NCBI GenBank assembly: GCA_039916225.1
Contig: JBDSLU010000516.1
Location: 1 to 10,238 of the forward strand
Length of the DNA stretch: 10,238 bases
Direction of reading: 5' to 3'
Origin: JBDSLU01 sp039916225
GTDB taxonomy: Bacteria > Acidobacteriota > Vicinamibacteria > Vicinamibacterales > Vicinamibacteraceae
Positions 7,040-10,238 of the stretch are shown one piece after another. The position numbers and the translations under genes are program-made. How positions within the stretch are numbered: the stretch's first letter is position 1; every line of letters begins with the position of its first letter. The notes under the pieces are model-generated. The model did no database searches and had not been told where the DNA came from. It saw only the letters and a program-made list of their open reading frames with translations.

Positions 7040-7633
7040 ATGGCCCTCCCCGAATCGCTCCAGGCGCTCGTCGCCGAGCTGCAGCGGCTGCCTGGCATCG
7101 GCGCCAAGAGCGCGCAGCGGCTGGCGTTCCACCTCCTCAAGAGCCCGCGCGAACACGTCGATCGCCTGACCCAGGCGATCGTGCTGGTCAAGGATCGGGT
7201 AGCCCACTGCTCGGTGTGCCACAACATCACCGACAGCGATCCGTGCAGCTACTGCACCGGCGCCGACCGCGACCAGGGACTGATCTGCGTGGTCGAGGAT
7301 CCGCAGAACGTCTCCGCCGTCGAGAAGACGCACTTCAAGGGCACGTATCACGTGCTGATGGGGGTGCTGTCGCCGCTCCAGGGCGTCGGTCCGGATGACC
7401 TGAAGATCCGCACCCTGCTGACGCGGGTCGGGCAGGGCCACGTCCATGAGATCGTGCTGGCCACCAACCCCACCGTCGACGGCGAAGCGACCGCGATCTA
7501 CCTGGCCAAGCTGCTCAAGCCGCTCGGCGTCCGCGTCACCCGCATCGCCATGGGCGTCCCCGTCGGCAGCGACCTCGAATACGCCGACGAAGTGACCATG
7601 GGCAAGGCCATGGCCGGCCGCCGCGAAGTCTAG
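7040..7633 (+). CDS. recR: Recombination mediator protein RecR
   Basis: 197 residues, full length for RecR. It has an N-terminal helix-hairpin-helix LQRLPGIGAKSAQRLAFHLL (about 14-33), a four-cysteine zinc finger (Cys57, Cys60, Cys69, Cys72), then a Toprim domain with the acidic E86 in ICVVEDPQNV and the NPTVDGEATA block (143-152). The C-terminal AMGVPVGSDLEYADE signature (170-184) is also present. RecR acts with RecO (and RecF) to load RecA on SSB-coated single-stranded DNA at gaps. It starts 30 nt after ybaB. The ATG fits the family N-terminus, but the 20 nt before it contain no SD and instead a pyrimidine-rich CCTCC. It may depend on readthrough of the dnaX-ybaB transcript. Confidence 0.97.
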   Translation: MALPESLQALVAELQRLPGIGAKSAQRLAFHLLKSPREHVDRLTQAIVLVKDRVAHCSVCHNITDSDPCSYCTGADRDQGLICVVEDPQNVSAVEKTHFKGTYHVLMGVLSPLQGVGPDDLKIRTLLTRVGQGHVHEIVLATNPTVDGEATAIYLAKLLKPLGVRVTRIAMGVPVGSDLEYADEVTMGKAMAGRREV

Positions 7634-7635
7634 GT

Positions 7636-8670
7636 CTAGGCGTCGGCGCCGCGCCAGCGGGCCAGGAAGAACACGCCGACCGCGGTCCAGACGAGCATCC
7701 GGACCTTGCGAACCAGGGCGAGCGTGGCCCCGGTCGCGCTCGTGTAGCCGAGCACGGTCGTCAGCAGGGCCGATCCGGCCTCGTCCACGCCCAGCCGCAT
7801 CGGCACGAACTTGAACAGGACGTTGGTCAGGCGGTTCGCCGTCTCGAGGATGAAGGCGATCAGCAGCGTCGGCGGCGTCGTGATCCAGGCCAGCGTCACG
7901 TAGACCTCGGCGACCCCGGCGGCGTGGTAGAGGCCTTCGAGCGCGACGACCGAGAACAGCCGGGCCGGATCCTCGCGGTGGAAGCCGTAGACGGTGTCCT
8001 CGAGCGTGCGCAGCTTCTCGAGCCGGCCGGCGAGCGCGTGCGGCGCCAGCTTCCGGCGGTGCAGCCAGTCGAGGAGGCCGGTCATTACCTTGACCTGCCG
8101 GCCGAGGATCCACGCTGCCGCGAGGAGCATCGCCAGCATCCCCCCGACCGAGACCAGGAAGACGACCTCGAGGCCGTGCGAGACGCGGAAGTTGTGCAGG
8201 AGCGCCAGCGTGCCGCTGACGATGACCACCGCCACCGTCAGCGTGTAGATCAAGTTCTCGATGGTCAGGCCGGAGACGGCCGTGGCGAGCGGCACGCGAT
8301 GCCGGACATAGACGGCCTTGGTCGCCTCGCTGGCGAACAGCCCCAGCGGGGTCAGGTTGCCGAGGGCATCGCCGGTGAGGAAGGCGGGGAAGGTGTCGCG
8401 GACGCGGAGCCCGGCCGCGGGCGGGGTGCATAGCGTCCAAGCCCAGGCCCGGACCAGCAGACGCAGGCCCGACAACAGGATGACGACCAGGAAGCCCCAG
8501 CCGACGCTCTGCATCCCGGCGCTGACCTCGTCCAGCCGGGTCTGCCGCAGGGTCAGCGCGAAGAGCGCGGCGCCGAACAGGGCCGCGGCGACGCTCCCCG
8601 GCGTGACCCGCCGGCGCTTACGCTCGCCAGGCAGGGGCCCGCCGCGGTCGTCCTCGCTCACGACCGCCAT
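7636..8670 (-). CDS. YbhN/AglD-like flippase-domain membrane protein (LPG synthase TM family)
   Basis: 344 residues from an ATG at 8670, with a nearby GGAA as a modest SD. A TTG at 8697 would add nine residues but has no supporting signal. The protein is polytopic, with hydrophobic segments at about 25-41, 57-75, 133-155, 168-189, 240-262, 264-278, 298-320 and 324-338. After the second segment comes GNLTPLGLFASEATKA (104-119), the conserved polar loop of the lysylphosphatidylglycerol-synthase TM/UPF0104 family. FVPMRLGVDEAGSALL (288-303) is the second conserved segment. Members include AglD, YbhN and the MprF N-terminal flippase half. No soluble aminoacyl-transferase domain is attached. A lipid-linked substrate is likely, but reaction and partner are unknown. 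It converges on recR with 2 bp between stop codons. Confidence 0.85.
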   Translation of the reverse strand: MAVVSEDDRGGPLPGERKRRRVTPGSVAAALFGAALFALTLRQTRLDEVSAGMQSVGWGFLVVILLSGLRLLVRAWAWTLCTPPAAGLRVRDTFPAFLTGDALGNLTPLGLFASEATKAVYVRHRVPLATAVSGLTIENLIYTLTVAVVIVSGTLALLHNFRVSHGLEVVFLVSVGGMLAMLLAAAWILGRQVKVMTGLLDWLHRRKLAPHALAGRLEKLRTLEDTVYGFHREDPARLFSVVALEGLYHAAGVAEVYVTLAWITTPPTLLIAFILETANRLTNVLFKFVPMRLGVDEAGSALLTTVLGYTSATGATLALVRKVRMLVWTAVGVFFLARWRGADA

Positions 8671-8701
8671 CGTGTTCCGCGCCGTTCCCGGCGTCAACTT
8701 G

Positions 8702-8750
8702 CGATTTGTGGCGCTCGATTGCGTGGCGCGACGCGGGGGTCCGCAAATCG
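8702..8750. repeat. Three related short motifs in a divergent intergenic region, possible operator
   Basis: CGATTTGTGG (8702-8711) and CCGCAAATCG (8741-8750) form an inverted repeat with nine of ten pairs. Between them CGATTGCGTGG (8716-8726) is a near-direct copy of the first arm, and both plus-strand copies are followed by CGC. All three lie between the YbhN-like gene and the -10 box of the DUF4203 gene. The spacing is compatible with regulator sites or an RNA/DNA stem. No known regulator is recognised. Confidence 0.33.
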
Positions 8751-8761
8751 GCTCCGGCGTC

Positions 8762-8767
8762 TATAAT
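8762..8767 (+). promoter_or_regulatory. Consensus -10 box (TATAAT) for a leaderless transcript
   Basis: A perfect TATAAT lies exactly six nucleotides before the GTG at 8774, so transcription should begin at or very near the start codon. The -35 position (around 8739-8744, GTCCGC) is a poor match, so activation by a factor bound at the neighbouring repeats is possible. A match this exact is unlikely by chance in such GC-rich DNA. Confidence 0.6.
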
Positions 8768-8773
8768 CGGCCC

Positions 8774-9367
8774 GTGCTCCCCGCCGCGTACCAGCTCCCC
8801 GCCGCCGCGCTCCTGCTCGGCGGGGGACTGCTGGCGTGCTTCGTCGGCCAACGGCTGTTCCGGGTCGTGCTGGGCATCTACGGCTTCGTCACCGGCGCGC
8901 TGATCGCCGCGACGATCGTCGGCCCGTCGACGGCCGGCACGCCCATCCTCGCCATGCTGGCCGGGGGCGCCATCGGCGCGCTGGTGCTGATCCTGGCCTA
9001 CTTCGTCGGTGTGGCGCTGGTCGGGGCGGCGCTCGGCGCCGTCATCGTCCACGTCATCGCCGCCCAGTTGACGCGCGAACCGCATCCCGTCGTCGTCATT
9101 CTCGGGACGGTCGTCGGGGCCATTGCCGCGATGGCGTTACAGCGCTACGTCATCATCGCCGCGACCGCCTTCGGCGGCGCCTGGACGGCCCTGGTCGGCG
9201 CGATCAGCATGATCGGCAACCGGGCCGCGCAGGTCACCGACGGCTGGGTGCTCTATCCGCTCCGCGTGCCCCAGGGGCACGAATGGATGTGGGTCGGCTG
9301 GATCGTGCTCGGCGGCATCGGCGCCGCCGTCCAGCTCTCGAATCGCCCGCGCGCCGCCAAACGCTGA
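8774..9367 (+). CDS. DUF4203-like multi-pass membrane protein
   Basis: 197 residues, almost entirely hydrophobic. The segment CFVGQRLFRVVLGIYGFVTGAL (about 22-43), with glycine-spaced helices after it (34-50, 56-78, 79-98, 106-121, 126-148, 172-187), resembles the DUF4203/TM7S3-TM198-like domain. A polar stretch with TDGWVLYPLRVPQGHEWMW (about 155-173) precedes the last helix, and the end is basic (RPRAAKR). The GTG start at 8774 was chosen because a TATAAT ends six nt before it and the hydrophobic domain begins within ten residues. Longer upstream frames run antisense through the YbhN-like gene. There is no SD, consistent with leaderless translation. Function is unknown. Glycine-rich helix packing suggests an oligomeric membrane protein, but no transport or catalytic motif is visible. 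Confidence 0.78.
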   Translation: MLPAAYQLPAAALLLGGGLLACFVGQRLFRVVLGIYGFVTGALIAATIVGPSTAGTPILAMLAGGAIGALVLILAYFVGVALVGAALGAVIVHVIAAQLTREPHPVVVILGTVVGAIAAMALQRYVIIAATAFGGAWTALVGAISMIGNRAAQVTDGWVLYPLRVPQGHEWMWVGWIVLGGIGAAVQLSNRPRAAKR

Positions 9368-9404
9368 CGCGGCCGCTGCGGGTCCCTCTCGGACCGATCG
9401 CTTC

Positions 9405-9410
9405 AAGGAG
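9405..9410 (+). promoter_or_regulatory. Strong Shine-Dalgarno of osmC-like gene
   Basis: AAGGAG lies seven nt before the ATG at 9418 and fixes that start. It is the clearest SD in the window and contrasts with the SD-poor starts of hrpB, dnaX, recR and the DUF4203 gene, suggesting high translation of this stress protein. Confidence 0.85.
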
Positions 9411-9417
9411 ATTTCGA

Positions 9418-9867
9418 ATGTCTGTGTTTACGCGCAAGGTGGACGTGTTCTGGAACGGCGGCATCATGGACGGCAAGGGCGAGGCGAAGGCCGGAACCGG
9501 GGCGTTTTCGCTGCCCGTGACGTTCCCGTCGCGCATCGGTGAGCCGGCCGGCAACACCAGCCCCGAGGAGCTGCTGGCGGCGTCGCACGCCGCGTGCTAC
9601 GCGATGGCCTTCAACGCCACGCTCGGCCGCAACGACGCCAAGGCCGCCACGACGCACGTCACCGCGACGGTCAGCGCCGAGAAGACCGACGCCGGCATCA
9701 AGGTTGTGTCGTCGGCGCTCGAAGTCGTCGTCACCGGGCTCGAAGGCACCGACGCCGCTGGCCTCGCCGAGCTCGCCAAGAAGGCCGAAGGCGGCTGCCC
9801 GATCTCGAACGCGATCCGCGGCAACGTCGCGGTGACCGTGAAGACGAGCATCGCGCAGAACGCGTAA
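9418..9867 (+). CDS. OsmC-family peroxiredoxin
   Basis: 149 residues, close to the 143 of E. coli OsmC. It shows the N-terminal WNGGIMDGKGEAKAGTGAF sheet region, R39 and E50 of the catalytic network (SRIGEPAGNTSPEELL), the peroxidatic cysteine Cys60 in AASHAACYAMA, and the resolving cysteine Cys127 in AEGGCPISNAI. These proteins are homodimers that reduce organic hydroperoxides through a thiol cycle in the cytosol. The spacing and composition resemble the OsmC subgroup more than Ohr. It lies 50 nt after the DUF4203 gene, with no clear separate promoter. A 5-bp hairpin (9381-9395) precedes the SD. Co-transcription with DUF4203 is possible but not shown. An osmotic or oxidative stress role follows from the family. 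Confidence 0.95.
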   Translation: MSVFTRKVDVFWNGGIMDGKGEAKAGTGAFSLPVTFPSRIGEPAGNTSPEELLAASHAACYAMAFNATLGRNDAKAATTHVTATVSAEKTDAGIKVVSSALEVVVTGLEGTDAAGLAELAKKAEGGCPISNAIRGNVAVTVKTSIAQNA

Positions 9868-9885
9868 GCGGTTTCGGCTGGCGCG

Positions 9886-10013
9886 ATGGTCATCCTGATC
9901 TTCGGCGCCACCGGCTCGGCCGGCGGCGGCGTGCTCCAGGCCTGCCTGGAGTCGCCGGCCGTCACCGAGATCCGGGCCATCGCGGGCGGCCGCTGGTCGT
10001 CGCGCACCCTGTT
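9886..10013 (+). pseudogene. Remnant of a Rossmann-fold NAD(P)-binding (epimerase-like) gene
   Basis: The frame from ATG 9886 begins MVILIFGATGSAGGGVLQAC, a dinucleotide-binding beta-alpha unit with GATGxxGxGV typical of small NAD-dependent epimerase/dehydratase proteins, and continues through SPAVTEIRAI to about residue 32. The similarity I can recognise then stops. In another frame (codons from 9981) the residues RGRPLVVAHP resemble the GRRP..HP segment that often follows in this family, suggesting a frameshift near 9981 and a truncation soon after. Relatives are usually above 200 residues. The original frame stays open to 10155 only by entering the tRNA gene, with a basic, Ser/Arg-rich composition unlike a real protein. 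No SD precedes the ATG. It looks like a broken 5' fragment beside tRNA-Asn. A short expressed peptide is less likely. Confidence 0.55.
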
Positions 10014-10045
10014 CCGCCAGGGCCCTTGCTGCTCAGACGTTTCGG

Positions 10046-10075
10046 TTGCGCGGCGGAGCTCAAGCCAGCTAGAAT
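10046..10075 (+). promoter_or_regulatory. Candidate sigma-70 promoter for tRNA-Asn
   Basis: TTGCGC (10046-10051), an 18-nt spacer and TAGAAT (10070-10075, five of six consensus positions) predict a start near 10082, giving a 5' leader of about 64 nt before the mature tRNA. It lies downstream of the point where the Rossmann remnant loses similarity. Confidence 0.5.
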
Positions 10076-10145
10076 CAAGGGTCTGCCGCACTTGCCGGTC
10101 CGGTAGATCCGCTGGGGTTTCGCGCCTCGGCGTCCCACCACACGT

Positions 10146-10220
10146 TCCTCGGTAGCTCAACGGCAGAGCATCCGGCTGTTAACCGGAGGGTTGCTGGTTC
10201 GAATCCAGCCCGAGGAGCCA
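10146..10220 (+). tRNA. tRNA-Asn (anticodon GTT)
   Basis: A complete cloverleaf is visible. The acceptor stem TCCTCGG (10146-10152) pairs fully with CCGAGGA (10210-10216), followed by discriminator G and an encoded CCA (10218-10220). The D stem is GCTC/GAGC. The anticodon stem TCCGG/CCGGA encloses CTGTTAA with anticodon GTT at 10178-10180. A 5-nt variable loop follows, then the T stem GCTGG/CCAGC with loop TTCGAAT. Anticodon GTT and discriminator G agree with asparagine identity. Encoded CCA means it does not need 3' addition. Confidence 0.98.
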
Positions 10221-10221
10221 A

Positions 10222-10238
10222 TCTCGCCTGCGGCGAGA
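10222..10238 (+). terminator. Probable intrinsic terminator hairpin after tRNA-Asn (cut by window end)
   Basis: TCTCGCC (10222-10228) and GGCGAGA (10232-10238) form a perfect 7-bp stem with a 3-nt loop, starting one base after the encoded CCA. A2221-type extension is possible with a following T, but the expected T-run lies beyond the window. Position and stem quality suit a tRNA terminator. Confidence 0.62.

Noticed and set aside
6458..8440. 660-codon minus-strand frame running across the end of dnaX, ybaB, recR and the YbhN-like gene.
   Set aside because: It is antisense to three conserved genes and out of frame with the fourth, with low-complexity shadow composition.
8671..8697. TTG start for the YbhN-like protein at 8697.
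   Set aside because: It adds nine residues with no SD. The ATG at 8670 has a nearby GGAA and is the stronger codon.
8318..8773. Upstream extension of the DUF4203 frame.
   Set aside because: It runs antisense through the YbhN-like gene, and the promoter at 8762-8767 would exclude it from the transcript.
9381..9395. GGTCC-CTCTC-GGACC hairpin before the osmC-like gene.
   Set aside because: The stem is only 5 bp, it does not extend outward and no T-run follows. It is too weak to call a terminator or riboswitch.
10014..10155. Continuation of the open frame from 9886 as a real 89-residue protein.
   Set aside because: It reads through the tRNA promoter and into the tRNA-Asn gene, with Ser/Arg/Cys-rich composition unrelated to the Rossmann start.
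1..10238. Search by eye for CRISPR repeats, transposase genes, IS ends, att duplications, toxin-antitoxin pairs or defence genes.
   Set aside because: None was found. Every sizeable open stretch is explained by the genes listed.

Overview
This is a GC-rich, densely coded bacterial chromosome window. It contains no mobile element, CRISPR array or phage module. The best-conserved block is SRP RNA, dnaX, ybaB, recR, a common bacterial housekeeping arrangement. GC content, protein style and the SD-poor or leaderless starts would fit an uncultured soil-type lineage such as Acidobacteriota (Vicinamibacteria-like). That placement is a guess from general resemblance only.

Positions 1-2294 look like a small-molecule module. 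A MocR/GntR-type regulator, of which only the N-terminus is in the window, lies on the minus strand. Facing away from it are a fold-type I (class V) PLP enzyme and an EamA-type ten-helix exporter, which form an apparent two-gene operon. The regulator and enzyme start codons overlap at a CATG. Candidate -10 elements for the two genes form an inverted repeat around that point.

Positions 2355-7633 carry housekeeping genes on the plus strand. They are the DEAH-type helicase gene hrpB, an intergenic 4.5S-like SRP RNA with a recognisable promoter, and then dnaX (clamp-loader tau subunit), ybaB/ebfC and recR. dnaX and ybaB overlap by 4 nt. Protein targeting, replication and recombinational repair are therefore encoded side by side.

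Positions 7636-8670 hold a minus-strand membrane protein of the YbhN/AglD (LPG synthase TM-like) family, convergent with recR and only 2 bp from it. A divergent intergenic region of about 100 bp follows. It has three related short motifs and a perfect TATAAT placed so that the next transcript should begin at the GTG start of a DUF4203-like membrane protein (8774-9367). An OsmC-family peroxiredoxin with a strong SD follows at 9418-9867.

The end of the window (9886-10238) holds the first third or less of a Rossmann-fold NAD(P)-binding gene that decays or is truncated, then a promoter, a complete tRNA-Asn(GTT) with encoded CCA, and a perfect 7-bp hairpin that is probably its terminator, cut by the window edge. 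I found no convincing new multi-gene system. The most unusual local structures are the overlapping divergent start at 149/150, the repeated motif in the 8670-8774 region, and the gene remnant beside tRNA-Asn.
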